Shown: positions 23,240-34,465 of the stretch, piece after piece
Numbering within the stretch: position 1 is the stretch's first letter
Layout: each line of letters starts with the position of its first letter
Origin: Furcasterigmium furcatum
Taxonomy: Eukaryota > Ascomycota > Sordariomycetes > Glomerellales > Plectosphaerellaceae
Length of the DNA: 64,000 nucleotides
Assembly: GCA_001599815.1 (NCBI GenBank)
Contig: BCIA01000002.1
Span: 3,073,626-3,137,625 of the forward strand
Reading direction: 5' to 3'
Made by a program: the position numbers and the translations under genes
The notes under the pieces: model-generated
The model's input: only the letters and a program-made list of their open reading frames with translations
Databases searched by the model: none
What the model was told of the DNA's origin: nothing

Positions 23240-24025
23240 TCAGTCTCCCGTGCTTCCCTGCTCTGCGGAAACGAAATCCTCGGCCTCGTTTCGTGACCGG
23301 ATGCCTGAGACGTCATCCTTCAACATGAAGATAGTGGTGACATGTCTCTTCGCGCCCCGAAGCCAGACCAAGCCGGCCGTCCGATGTTCCAGAGCATAGC
23401 TTGTCAGAGTGAGGAAGTTATCAAACGGAACCTCGCAGACGTGCGCCTCCGTCGCCTCGAAGCCGCCATCTTCGAACATTGGAGCCCATGATGTCTGGAT
23501 GACCTCGGGCGTCTCCGGCATCTCAGCCAGGCCCCGGAGAAATCCAGGCGAGAAAATACAGCTCTTGCCACGAACGATGACAAGCTCGCTCATTTCATTA
23601 TGCTCCGGGATCTCCTCTCCATCCCCTTTGAGCGAGTACACCACGGTCAAGAAGGTAGATTCGTTACCCCACCAGACGAACTTGTCGTAGTCCATCCACG
23701 TATACTCCTTGGCCCGTCTTTTCAAGACGTCCCAGTATGGACCCGGGACATCGCAGACCAGGATCTCCTTCGCTGGGTCGGTGGGCTTGGTAGTTGCCAC
23801 AGGATCGGCCCAGAATGTCTTGACAACCTCAGGCGTCTGTGGCATCCCGGCGATCTCCCTGAGCACCTCTGGCGTTGATATGATGCTGATCCCTCCTATG
23901 AGAACAGGATGGCACATCTCTGGTAGGATGAGTGCGCCATCGGGCGCTCTGTTCGTGTTATTCTCGGCGTGGTTTTCGAGCTGGCGCTTGGCCAGGGTCT
24001 TGCGGAGATCTGTTTGCTTTCGCAT
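23240..24025 (-). CDS. Hypothetical protein with two tandem ~95-residue repeats
   Basis: A single-exon frame of 261 residues that I do not recognise. After a short basic N-terminus it contains two diverged copies of one module, about residues 39-134 and 147-237. Matching positions include STPEVLREIAGMPQTPEVV versus SPGFLRGLAEMPETPEVI; then KTFWADP versus QTSWAP; then EILVCDVPGPYWDVL versus EAHVCEVPFDNFLTL; then VWWGNESTFLTVVYSLKGD versus VWLRGAKRHVTTIFMLKDD. No signal peptide, membrane segment or catalytic motif is visible. The gene is divergent from the amidoligase gene with ~1 kb between starts. It is probably a real gene: codon use is coding-like and the repeat is conserved at protein level. 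Function unknown. Confidence 0.75.
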   Translation of the reverse strand: MRKQTDLRKTLAKRQLENHAENNTNRAPDGALILPEMCHPVLIGGISIISTPEVLREIAGMPQTPEVVKTFWADPVATTKPTDPAKEILVCDVPGPYWDVLKRRAKEYTWMDYDKFVWWGNESTFLTVVYSLKGDGEEIPEHNEMSELVIVRGKSCIFSPGFLRGLAEMPETPEVIQTSWAPMFEDGGFEATEAHVCEVPFDNFLTLTSYALEHRTAGLVWLRGAKRHVTTIFMLKDDVSGIRSRNEAEDFVSAEQGSTGD

Positions 24026-25078
24026 GGTCCTGACATAATGGTCAACAGCGGGTCTTGGTAGACGACGGAGAGGGACACCACATACAAGTGGGATCTGACT
24101 TGTGTCGAACGAGTTAGGTGGTGCAATCTACTGAACGATGGCTGTGACGGTGTGCCGTTTCTTGGGAAGAGATGAGGAGAGAAGGAGAACGCAACGGAGG
24201 GGGCAGGGGAGATATTGATCCATGGATGTTGATAGTACAACAACGACGGGACCAAGCGCCAGATGCGAGGCTGATGAGCCGTTTGGAAATTCCACGCCAA
24301 CTGGAAACCGGCGGATAAGCGCCTGCGACGGAATGTTGGCTGCCCACGAACTGAGCATAATGATTTCCAGACTCGGTGGCCACACTCATGCCGGCCACCA
24401 ACAGCACATTGTGAGTGGCTCCAAGACCAGGCTGGGCTTCAGCCCGCCGCCCGCGGACGCCATTCATGGTGACATCCCATCTCTGGGCAGGTCAAAGAAT
24501 CAGTTGTTTCTCTATTTTGTTGGCTGGGCCGTTCAATTTAGATACAAGAATCACCAACACGTCGGTTGTTTGAACCAACACCGCGATGCGACGGCCATCC
24601 GGTCACCCCTGAAACCTGCTCGACTGGCGGCTACCTGCCTTGTCTGTCATGTCGTTGGCCATGATCATGTCTATCATGGAATAATTATTCCTTCTGAGTG
24701 GCCAAAGTCTCGATAAATCCAAGGGCCGACTAACTGGCCTGCTTTCGCGCGCGCATCTATCGCGGCTGTAGCTGATCACGGCGTTGGGTCGGCCACCGTC
24801 ACGAACGGGCGGCTGTCAAGGTGAGCCCAAGTGGCATGGTTACAACGCCCTGGTTGAAATTTGTAGACCTCAAGGTGATTGTGCATGGCGTAGTCGACGG
24901 CGTCAAAAGCAGGTATAAGTACTGAGCTCAGTGTCTCAGTACCTCTCGTTCATATACAACATGCTCCTTAAGTACAGACTTGCCAAATTTCTTGCCCTGA
25001 ACCCACACTGTCCTCGTTTGCCTAATCTCTTCTCTCACTGTACCGTCTCATAATTCTTCTTTTTCGCTGCTTCGTCAG
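24026..25078. other. Divergent intergenic region before the amidoligase gene
   Basis: About 1 kb between divergent starts of the repeat protein and the amidoligase gene. It includes a TATA-like TATAAG near 24914 (listed separately) and some AT-richer DNA around 24480-24720. No coding feature is supported. Confidence 0.45.
24911..24921 (+). promoter_or_regulatory. Candidate TATA box of the amidoligase gene
   Basis: The sequence GGTATAAGTAC lies about 160 nt upstream of the ATG at 25079 and is followed by a pyrimidine-rich leader (CTCTTCTCTC and similar runs). Called by sequence and position only. Confidence 0.45.
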
Positions 25079-26469
25079 ATGGCGCAGCTGCAGCACCTTG
25101 CCTTCGGCATCGAGGTGGAACTACTCCTCAGGCCAAAGCCGAGCATTCTGCCTCAGCTCCGGCAGAAGGGTTGGGATGGCGAGTTGTTCAACCGGAAGAA
25201 GAAGGCATGGGCTCCACTCGACAGAGAGATGGACATCTTACGGAGAGACCCAGACCGCAACCGCGCGAGAATACGGCAGCTGAGACAGCCGCTGTTCAAC
25301 GCGGCGGTGCAGGTGCAGCGGGCCCGTGGGATCTTGCACATGCAACTGGTCGAGTTGATGCTCAGCAGAGGTATCCAGACGAATCTGAGGACCGACTCGT
25401 ATATGGAATGGACCGTCAAAGACGAGACGGTTATTGATGAGGTGGAAGGTTTCTGTAAGAAACCGGCACACCGTCCATGCAACCATGGAGCCATGATTGA
25501 CTGACAATGGCAGGGAGGGTTGAATTCATCTCCAGAGTCATGACCACCGGTGAACCTTGGCAAGATGAGATCAGCAAGCTCTTCAACGCCCTGTCAGCCA
25601 ACTTCGATATCCTGGTCACGACTGGATGCTCCATGCACGTCCATGTTTCGCCGGACGTGGGCCGCGCTGCTTACATGGTTCCCCAGCTTGAATGCATGCT
25701 CAAGGCCATTGCGTTCTACGACCAAGCCATCACCAAGGTCATGCCCGCAGAGCGCAAGAGAAACACGTGGGCCGAGGGCAATCCTCTCGCCAGGGGGACT
25801 GATGGCGAGCTGAAAAGCCTGTATCAGGCCGTGCCAGCGAGGGGATGGGGGCCCTTGTTCCAGAAGTACAACGACATGGTCGGCGGCAATGCTGGGAATA
25901 TCTACCAGAGAATCCACGGCCGCAATCGACTGCTGTCGTGGAACTTCCAGAATGTCACGAACCCCTGCGGGACCATCGAATTCAGAAGACCCCCGGGCGT
26001 TGCATCGGCGGCAGAGGCCATCCACTGGGCTGGCTTTGCGCTCTGCTTCGTCGCCCAGGCACTCGGCACCAACTGGGCTCACCCCGACTTCATGAAAGCG
26101 AAGACGCATCCTTCAGTCAGCCAGCTTTACGACTCCTTGAGGTGGAGAGAGGAGCGTCTGCACCCTCTCTCGCGAAGTGCTCTTCGTCCGGCCTTGGTCA
26201 TGGAAGACAGGAGGCCCCCGTCACTTCTGAATGTGGAGGAGGCCATAAGAGTTGAGATGAAGCAGCGGGACAAGAACGCGGAGGCCAGTCCATTCGCCGA
26301 GAAGGTATGCCATGAGTATTCCGTTCCTACTATGTTTTCCGAACGAAGCTTACACCTCAATTAGATCAACTTTGGAAATAACTCCTCGGCGTCGTCCCGG
26401 ACCAGCAGTATAGACTCGCGGTCTTCCGAAGCAGTGTCGTCGAAGAAGAGTAAGATTTGGGGTAGATAG
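25079..26469 (+). CDS. Putative amidoligase (Amidoligase_2-like, COOH-NH2 ligase fold)
   Basis: Exons 25079-25454, 25514-26304 and 26365-26469 encode 423 residues. Introns are GTAAGA...CAG (59 nt, CTGAC branch site) and GTATGC...TAG (60 nt). The family signature is visible: FGIEVELLL at residues 8-16 (an acidic metal/ATP-site strand), W-R-VEFIS made by joining exons 1 and 2, GCSMHVHVS about 161-169 (paired His), a Gly-rich NAGNIY segment, and NPCGTIEFRRPPG about 276-288. The last exon is a Ser-rich basic tail. Family knowledge: amidoligases share the glutamine synthetase/glutamate-cysteine ligase fold and form amide bonds using ATP; bacterial members make modified peptides or tag proteins. 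Fungal substrates are unknown to me. Likely cytosolic. Confidence 0.82.
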
Positions 26470-26627
26470 GGTGTTGAGTGCATGTGCTTTTGGATCTGTG
26501 AACGATGGGACAGGTAGAGCAGGCTCTGCTGAGGTTTCGTCCCGTTTTGCTTGGTTGGGTCTTCTCGTTGTCGTTGTTGTCGTCGGGATCTGGGGCGACG
26601 GCGTGAATTTTCGGCGTCCGTGAGCAG

Positions 26628-27558
26628 TCAATAGACACTCTCATTTACAGCAAGGCCTTGTCTGAATCCTACTCTTATCTCAATCATAGCCGTAAGGGGT
26701 GCTTTGACTTCCCTTGGAGTCGCTTCGTCGCAGCGGAATATCTCATCGAAACGTCCCGGATTCAGGGGGTCCTGACAGTGGCCCTGCCATCTGTCCTCCG
26801 AGTCGGTCAACTCAACCACGACGCCGGCCTGCCGTATCAGACGATACATAGATTTCTTGCCGAAGTCATCGCAGAAGCTCCCTCTCAGCTGACCCCAGAA
26901 CACTCTGAACCATAGAGAAAGTCGGGGATGATGACTGGCCGACTGCTGCACGATGTCGTAAAGTTGACCCATGCACAGGCCAGCGATGTCGCGGGCGACT
27001 ATCAAGGAATCGAAATATTGAACATTTGATCCCCTGATGTCTTCGTCCATCCTGAGATAACCCAGCTGCCGTGGCGGTGGTTGCGAACCAGCATCCGCCG
27101 CCAGCTGGCCCCTTTTTGGGTGAACCGTCGCCTGTCTGCTTTATCACCGGGAAGTTCGGGATCAAGGAGTGGATACTGAGGCAAAGCCTCCATGATGCCG
27201 TTGACTCCAGCATGCTCTCTCCGTGGCTTGGACACCCAGGGCATCGAATAGAAGGAGTTGGCGCGGCGCCGGTGGCCCGTCTCGTGGGAGAAGTCGAAGA
27301 AGCATGGGGCGAAGAATTTAGCAAGCAGCGGATTCAAGACTGCCCCGTTGAGTGCTTCCACAGCCTGGCATTCCTGATGAGATTTGATCCTGATGGGCTC
27401 GGGGTCGAAGTAGAGGGCCTGACGAAGGGCCGGAGATGTGTTGAGGACCTCGTGCCACGTCTTGCATACCCGATTTATGTGGAGAGCAGCAGGGTGGCCA
27501 TATCGACATGGAGGAGAACGGACTCGAGGAGCTCTGGGACACTGAAAAGTGCCGCCAT
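26628..27558 (-). pseudogene. F-box protein gene broken by two frameshifts
   Basis: Reading from an ATG at 27558, the first frame gives an F-box start (FSVPELLESVLLHVDMATLLLST) and hits TAA at 27477-27475 after 27 codons. In the next frame the F-box continues (INRVCKTWHEVLNTSPALR, then QALYF) and runs through SFYSMPWV and GASWRRMLVRN. A second shift is then needed at about 27080-27060 to enter the frame carrying LGYLRMDEDIRGSNVQYFDS and ending at 26628. Both shifts are consistent with loss of one base, and no splice pair explains them. The later part resembles the C-terminal region of fungal F-box proteins with ASWRRML and LWFRVFWGQL. It could be a pseudogene or carry assembly errors. Intact members would bind Skp1 in SCF ubiquitin ligases. 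Confidence 0.72.
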
Positions 27559-30500
27559 GCTGCGAGACTACGTGAGTGCCGCCGCTGTCTGTCCGTTGGT
27601 AAGGCTAGGTACCTGTCTCGAGATGATGCGTAGTTGGAGGCTCGGGCGGGGTTTGATTTGGGAGCTTGATTGGGAGCTTGATGGATTGGCTGGATTGATT
27701 CCCAGTTACTGTAGTACAGTGTTGCCCAGAGTGACCCCTTTTTATTGCATTTTGAACAGGACAGGATTGGAGATGGGAACTCAGCCCACGATGTGTTTAT
27801 TCCAACATTCCGCCGAGCTGCTCTGTCTCCGATATACTTTCAAGGCCGTCCCCCCGAGTGTCTGACTTGAACCCCAGTCTATTTACCGAGCCAGGGGGAC
27901 AATTCTTCGGGGCGTCCCACGGTTGTGATAAGACCATGATTGGATGGCACTGAGTGCAACGGCGATCCGGAACTTCGTAATCCGGGCAGTCAACACATCT
28001 ACTCCAGGGCATGTTCTAGAAGGGAGATGACTCGAGATGCTTCCGTCGAGTCATGTGAGGTGGCCTCGTGGCCGACGGCGGGCGGCGCCGTCTCGGTCCG
28101 GGTCGAAGGCGTGAGGGGAATTGTGGGTAGCTCCGACGGTGACAGGTCCTGTCCCGTTCCGTTGCCCGTGGATGTTGAGGCAACTCGAACCCAGAGATCG
28201 AGTTGTGATCACGTTCAGATGGCCATTGCTTGGCTGCAGGATCGACGCCTTGAGCAGGTCATATCCAGCATCTGGATTGATGCAAGAGCCGACTTGATTT
28301 CTTGATCCTATTTCGAGAGTGCATCTCGCACACCTGAGGCTCGATGGTAGATCATAGTGGTAATCGGGCGCACTCGACTAACTGCCGTTGGACACGGCTC
28401 ATCACTCGGGATGCAACACCGCACCCAGTCTTGGCGATGGACCCACGCCGCGTCCATCCCCGAGTGCACGCACAGGCTAGCGACGCTATTCTCGCATCAG
28501 CGTCAGCGTCAGGTCGTCGGTCCCCAGGTCGAAGCACACTTGGCTACCAGGGGCTTGAGGGTTAAAGGACGAGTTGTAGGCTGACAGGCCTCGACACGAA
28601 AATATCCTGAAACGCGATGCCGAGGAGGGAGTGACGTGCCATGACGGGAGGCGATCTGGGGCCGTGATTGGCACGATGGCCAGGCGGGAGGGAATTCAAA
28701 GAGCTGGGTGCGAGTTGGCCCTGCATGTCGTGGGGGGTTGTTGCGCTGATAGATGGGCCAATGGGTTGCCTGCCCTGGAGATGTGTCGTACGGAGTTCGG
28801 ATAGGGGGAGCTCTGTTGCTTTCTTTTGACGGGTTGTGCACGGTGGGATTCGACGAGATGGAGGCCGGCTTCAGGGGTAACGTCGGACGTCTTTCTCCCT
28901 TGCAGCATCCATCCCTGGACTGGCGATGAAGAATGGTGTCCTCGTGCTCAAGTGCCCTGGGACCGTCCAGACAGCGATGATGTCGAAAATATGCCGAATG
29001 GCCTTGCTTGCTTGCCTGGCTGTCACCCAATGCAGATCAGAACCCCAATCCGTCTGACCTGGAGCTAGGATGCCCCTGGGGAACCCGTGAGCTGGGACGG
29101 CACCAAAAGCCCCAGCACAGTTTCACGGCGTGTGCGCTCAATTTAACCACGACAGACTGGGTGCTGCAAGTACCCATGGCGAGGTGATCAGACGAGAGCG
29201 GCCAGCTAGGGGTGCTTGGCTGTGGTTGCTGTGCAGATATCAGCACGGCGATGCTCCCCGAAAGCCGCCGAAGAAGAGGGCAGCCACGTCAATGGGCAAT
29301 GCCTGGCCGTCAGCTTTGTGGCGTGAGCTGCATTGAACTCAATCGTCGTCGAGGCCTGGCAACTGGCTGCTGCTGGTGCTCAAAGAGGGAAATGGATGGC
29401 CATGTCCGTCTTACAAACGTTGACACGGGACGACGGGTCGAGGCTTGATTCCCGCGTCTCCTGGTCAGTCCTCGAGCTGTTCTTTGGGATCACCGAAGTC
29501 CGAAGGGCCTGCGATGTTCTCTCTGCAACTGTAGAAGACGACTGCGAGGAGGAGCATATTACTATAGTGCTTTTTGAACTGCTTTCAATCGTGAGAATCG
29601 TGAGCCTGGATGAGAGGAGAGCCAAGATGGACGAATCGGGAGAGACGACTCGGACGTGTGGAGACGTTGCCCCCTAAAAGATGCGGGCGATCCCCTGGGT
29701 CCGTTTCACCTTGACCAGTCCCTGTCCACCTTGGGAAGGGGCGCTCCTTCCCCGCCGGCCCTGGATCGAGTCCCCTTTTTTAGTCACCCCATCAGGTACC
29801 TCTGGCCGGTGGAATAGCGGGCAGGAACACCTCACAGCTCGCCGTACGAGTACCTGTCCGTCCAGTCGCCTTCTTGGCCTCCACATCCATCCACACCACA
29901 CGAACATCCCCAGCAGGACACAATCCATCCATCTTCTCCCTCCCTCCTCCTCCCAACACCACTCTCATCATCTCCCCCCCAATCCTCCTATCCTCTTCTC
30001 CAGGCGCATCACCTCCTATCAAATGCAGCCTGTATATTCAACAGTGTAACTCCTTTTTCTTCTCCCCTTCTTCTCTCCTTTCCCCTCCGAGAGCTGCGTG
30101 CGACGTCAGCCAGAAAAAAAGTGTCTCCACCCAGGAACAAGGACAAGACAAATTGCACCTTGGTTCAGTCGCGCCATTGAGCAGCTCGACAGAAAAACAG
30201 GGCAGCCACAGGGACATAACAGCGGCGAGGAAAAATAATCACACGGCTTCCTCAGGCATCTCATTTCACCCATCCGGCCTGCTCCCGTCTGTCCTGTACA
30301 AACGGAATCGAAACGATTGCAACCTTGCTGTCTCGGGAATTGTTCGAGTATCCTCTGCTGCGGCTCCCGCCCCGACGTTCCTTCGACTCGACGCTTCCTG
30401 CAAGCAACCACACACACACACGGCCGACACCGTCACTTTCCTTGACTTCTTCCGCCGACCGATCAATTTCTCCTCGAAGGAGCCCATCAAGAAAGCCCTT

Positions 30501-30860
30501 GACGAGGCTTCATTGTAATACGCAGCTCTACGCTCTGCTAAATCCCGATTCGACTGCCTCCGCGACATCACACTACACCTCGCTGGCTCGACTCCGAATC
30601 ACGACGTCTGATACGGCCCTTTCTACCTGCCTCGTCAGAACACATCAACGAGCTCCCCAAGTTCGCTACTAGACTGTCATCGTATTCGGCGGACCAGTCC
30701 GAATATCGACGTGCATCCCAACTTCGGCTGGCTGGCTATTGATCTTGCGGACACTTTCTCTCTCTGGCCTCTACCCCAGAGTGACATCAGATAATCGACG
30801 CAGCGGTGCAACAGAACACATACATCTCGAATGAGAGCCCGTTGGCGAAGTTAATCGATA
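27559..30860. other. Gene-poor 3.3-kb region upstream of jsn1
   Basis: No gene is supported. Small frames (for example 28509-29030 minus and 29333-29677 plus) lack motifs and coding character. From about 29700 the DNA becomes strongly C/T-rich on the plus strand, as in long fungal 5' leaders; this probably is the jsn1 promoter and leader. It contains small uORFs, one at 30023-30049 (8 codons plus stop) and one just before the start codon, listed separately. Confidence 0.5.
30831..30854 (+). promoter_or_regulatory. uORF of 7 codons just before jsn1
   Basis: An ATG at 30831 opens a seven-residue frame, MRARWRS, that ends in TAA at 30852-30854, six bases before the jsn1 ATG. If it is in the mRNA, ribosomes that translate it would have to reinitiate almost at once. 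Transcript extent is unknown. Confidence 0.6.
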
Positions 30861-33800
30861 ATGTCAAGTACTAGACCCGACCAATTGCCAATCGGTTACC
30901 CGCCTCAGTCGGGTCGATCGACATCGCCCCAGGCAAACACCTCACCCGTCGACCCAACCTCATCCCTTCGGTCAGCTTTCGGTCCGCCTCCTGGCTTGGG
31001 CGCCGCTGGCAAGATGGCGAGCAATACGCGATCAGGGGCTGGATCTCCTTCGCATGACATGGCCGGCGCTGGCAGGCTCTTCTCTAAGAGGTTCGTAACC
31101 CCCGCGCCAGATTCTCGAGCATGGACTGCTGACACGTTCACTTTGTAGGGCCAGAGAAATTCAGGCGCAGGAGGGCATCCCCGGCATGCCCTTGAACCCT
31201 TGGGGAGGACCCCCTACGAGCGGCAACTCCACTCCCCTGCGCGAGAATATCCCCGAATCCCCTACCGATGGCTTTCCCGACTTTGTTCAGCTGCCCACAC
31301 CAGAGAGCGTCTCCCAGTCGCGCCGACCCCGCGCTGGCACTGTCCCCTCGCGCTTCCCCTCTGGTGCTATCGGCCTTCCGCCTGCCGCCGTCAAGTCTGC
31401 CCGACAGACCCCGTCCCACACGCCCTTCAAGTCGCCATCGCCTGGCCTAGAGCTGTCCGAAGCCTCGTCCAGCAGCTCAGTCTTGCTTTCTCGTCTTCGC
31501 GCCGGATCGATGCCCCAGCGAAGCCCGTTTGCGCACGCCCCCGGCCCCAACACCAGTGGCACCAGCTCTCCATTCGGGCCCTCCTTCTTTAGTAATTGGA
31601 ATCCGTCTGGAATCGGCAGGGAGAGGGGTGCTACGCTGGCCAGCATCGCTAGTATTGGCTCCAATGGCCCCAGCTCTCCAGCCCAGTCTCAGTTCTCTAA
31701 GGAAGGAAGCGGCGAGAATGACGTCCATATGAGGACTCTCGACTATCTGGGACTGGCGGAGACGCCCCAGCAGCCTCGCGCGCAGCTCGCGACCCCTTAC
31801 CTGCCCCCGAACTTCAACGAGCTGTCCAAGGCCAGCCGCTTCCGCTCGTACTCGGTCAACAACAAGGACAAATATGCCGATGAGGAGGACGACTACGACG
31901 ATCTCGACGACATGAGCCAGTATGCCGCTCAACTGCAGGACCAGCTCGCCGCGACCAACGCAGCTATCCACAGCCATAACCTCGCCGTGCAGGCCTTCGC
32001 CAACCAGGCTACTCGTCCCCGTGCTCAGACCGCTGGCGTGTTGGACACGCCCGGATCTCGCCTCATGCGCACATATATGCCGAGGAATGGAGGTGTTCCC
32101 ACGAGCATGCCATCCGCCGAGATCCGACTGTCTGACGAGAAGGACTTTGACGACCTGCCGCAAGCCGTTGCTGCTATGAACCTGGGCCGATCCAACAGCC
32201 GAAATGCTAGCCTTCTGAATGCAGATGATCAGGGATTGGAAGGCCCTACCAGCGCGCTCTGGCTCGGAAGCATTCCCACGTCGACCACGACCTCCACCCT
32301 CACCGAGCTGTTTAAGAAATACGGCACGATTCTCTCCGCACGCGTCCTGACGCACAAGAACTGTGGATTTGTAAACTTCGAGCGGATGGAGAGCGCCATC
32401 GCCGCCAAGGCTGACTACAACGGTACCGAGATCTTCCCTGGTGCTGGCCCCATTCGGATCAACTTTGCAAAGCCGCCCTCCGCTTCTGGAACCCCTGGCC
32501 ATGATGGAGCTTTCCCTTCGCCAAGTCCGGATCCCTTTGCGAAGAGCGGTGACAATGGCCAGTCCGGCCCGGCTATCGGTGCACCTGGCGCAGATGGCAA
32601 GACGGCTTCAGCTCAAATTGCTGGTGGCGCGCCTACCGTCCCTCCTCTCGAGGATCTCAAGGACGATATCCTCCAGATTGTGCAGCAGTTCCAGGCCACC
32701 GAAGAGGACAGCTTCAATGTTTCCCAGAGCCTTCAGTCGTCGATTCAGTTCACTGCGTTTGTGGACGAGATTCCTCCCATCAGGGAGCCCGCTCACACCA
32801 GGGTTCACGACGCGCCGAAGCTGAGGGATATTCGCAAGAGGATCGACAACCAGAGTCTGTCGAAGGCTGAAGTCGAGACCATCGCTGTTGAGATGCTGCC
32901 GGAAATCGCCGAGCTGTCGTCTGATTACCTCGGAAACACTGTTGTCCAGAAGCTGTTTGAGCACTGCTCTGACGAGATCCGCAATGCCATGCTGGCCGAG
33001 ATCACGCCTCACTTGGCTGAGATTGGCGTCCACAAGAACGGCACCTGGGCTGCCCAGAAGATCATCGACGTGTGTAAGAGCCACGACCAGATGAACCTGA
33101 TTGTCGAGCACATCCGCCCTTACACAGTCCCGTTGTTCCTGGACCAATACGGCAATTATGTTCTCCAGGGCTGCCTCAAGTTCGGGCCGCCCTATAACGA
33201 CTTCATCTTCGAGACGATGGCTAGTCGCATGTGGGAGATAGCTCAGGGCCGCTTCGGTGCCCGAGCCATGCGTGCCTGCCTGGAGAGCCACCATGCCTCA
33301 AAGAATCAGCAGAGGATGCTCGCTGCTGCCATCGCGCTACATAGTGTGCAGTTGGCTACCAACGCCAACGGTGCCTTGCTTCTTACGTGGTTCTTGGACA
33401 CCTGCACCTTCCCTCAGCGCCGCACAGTTCTCTCACCGCAGCTGGTGCCGTACCTTGTTCATCTCTGCACTCACAAGGTCGCTTATCTCACCGTGCTCAA
33501 GGTCATTAACCAGAAGGCGGAGCCTGAGGCGAGGGATACCATTCTGAGGGCCCTGTTCTTCACGCCCAACGATCAGACCCTCGAGGCCATCCTCAGCGAC
33601 CATGCCTGTGGCGCCACATTGATCTTCAAGGTCCTCACGACCCCTTTCTTTGATGAGAACATCCGCATCCAAGTTGTCGAGAATGTCAAGAACGTACTGG
33701 TCCGCATCAAGGCCCAGCCAAACCAGGGTTACAAGCGCTTGATGGATGAGGTTGGTCTCTCCACCCGCAACGCTGGTGGCGCTCCTCGTGACCACGGGAA

Positions 33801-34465
33801 CAACCACGGCAACGGCGGCGAGCAGCGCCCTCGTCCCGCATCTCGCCAGGCGAGCATGAACGGCCCCCAGCCGCAGCAGCAGCAACCCCAGCAGCAGGGC
33901 GCGCCCAACAAGCAGTTCTACAACCAGCCGATGAACCCTGCTGCGGCGCAATCCAACTATGATCTCGGATTTGGAGGTCGTGGCGAGGCTCCCGAGCCCA
34001 GCGTCCCTTTCCCTGCATATGGCGGCCAGAACCCGATGTTCAACCCCCAGATGGCCCCGACGCCGGCCAACCTACAGCAGATGCAGTATCAGCAGAGCAT
34101 GATGGGTCGTGGTGGCCCTCCCATGAACAACTTCATGCCGCCCCTGCAGGCTGGCTATGGCGGCTATGGCAGTCCGAGCCCTTCCGTCGACCAGTACCGC
34201 AACCAAGGCATGCCCAACGGCAGTCCTATTCAGCCCCCGGCGGCACAGATTCCCCAGATGAACCAGGGGCAACCGCCCTATGGTGCCCCCCCGGGATACG
34301 GCATGAACATGGGCATGGGTGGATACGGCTATGGCAACATGCCTGGCATGCAGAACATGCCCTACATGCAGCAAGAGCAGGTCAACACCCGGCGTGGCCG
34401 AGTAAGTTCCTCCATCGATCCACCGACGAATTTGAGGGCCGCACACTAACACTGCGCAGCGGTAA
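30861..34465 (+). CDS. jsn1: RRM and Pumilio-repeat RNA-binding protein (Jsn1/Puf2-like)
   Basis: Exons 30861-31090, 31149-34401 and 34460-34465 encode 1162 residues. Intron 1 (58 nt) has the donor GTTCGT and TAG acceptor; intron 2 (58 nt) is GTAAGT...CAG with CACTAAC. The last exon supplies one Arg and the stop. The N-terminal ~440 residues are Ser/Pro-rich, probably disordered. An RRM follows at about 444-520 (SALWLGSIPTSTT and CGFVNFERMESAI). Pumilio-type helical repeats span about 650-920 (LSSDYLGNTVVQKLFEHC, GTWAAQKIID, LDQYGNYVLQGCLKFG, GRFGARAMRACLE). The C-terminus is rich in Gln, Asn, Pro, Gly and Met and low in complexity. Family knowledge: yeast Jsn1/Puf1 and Puf2 bind 3' UTRs of mRNAs for membrane and mitochondria-associated proteins. 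Confidence 0.92.
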
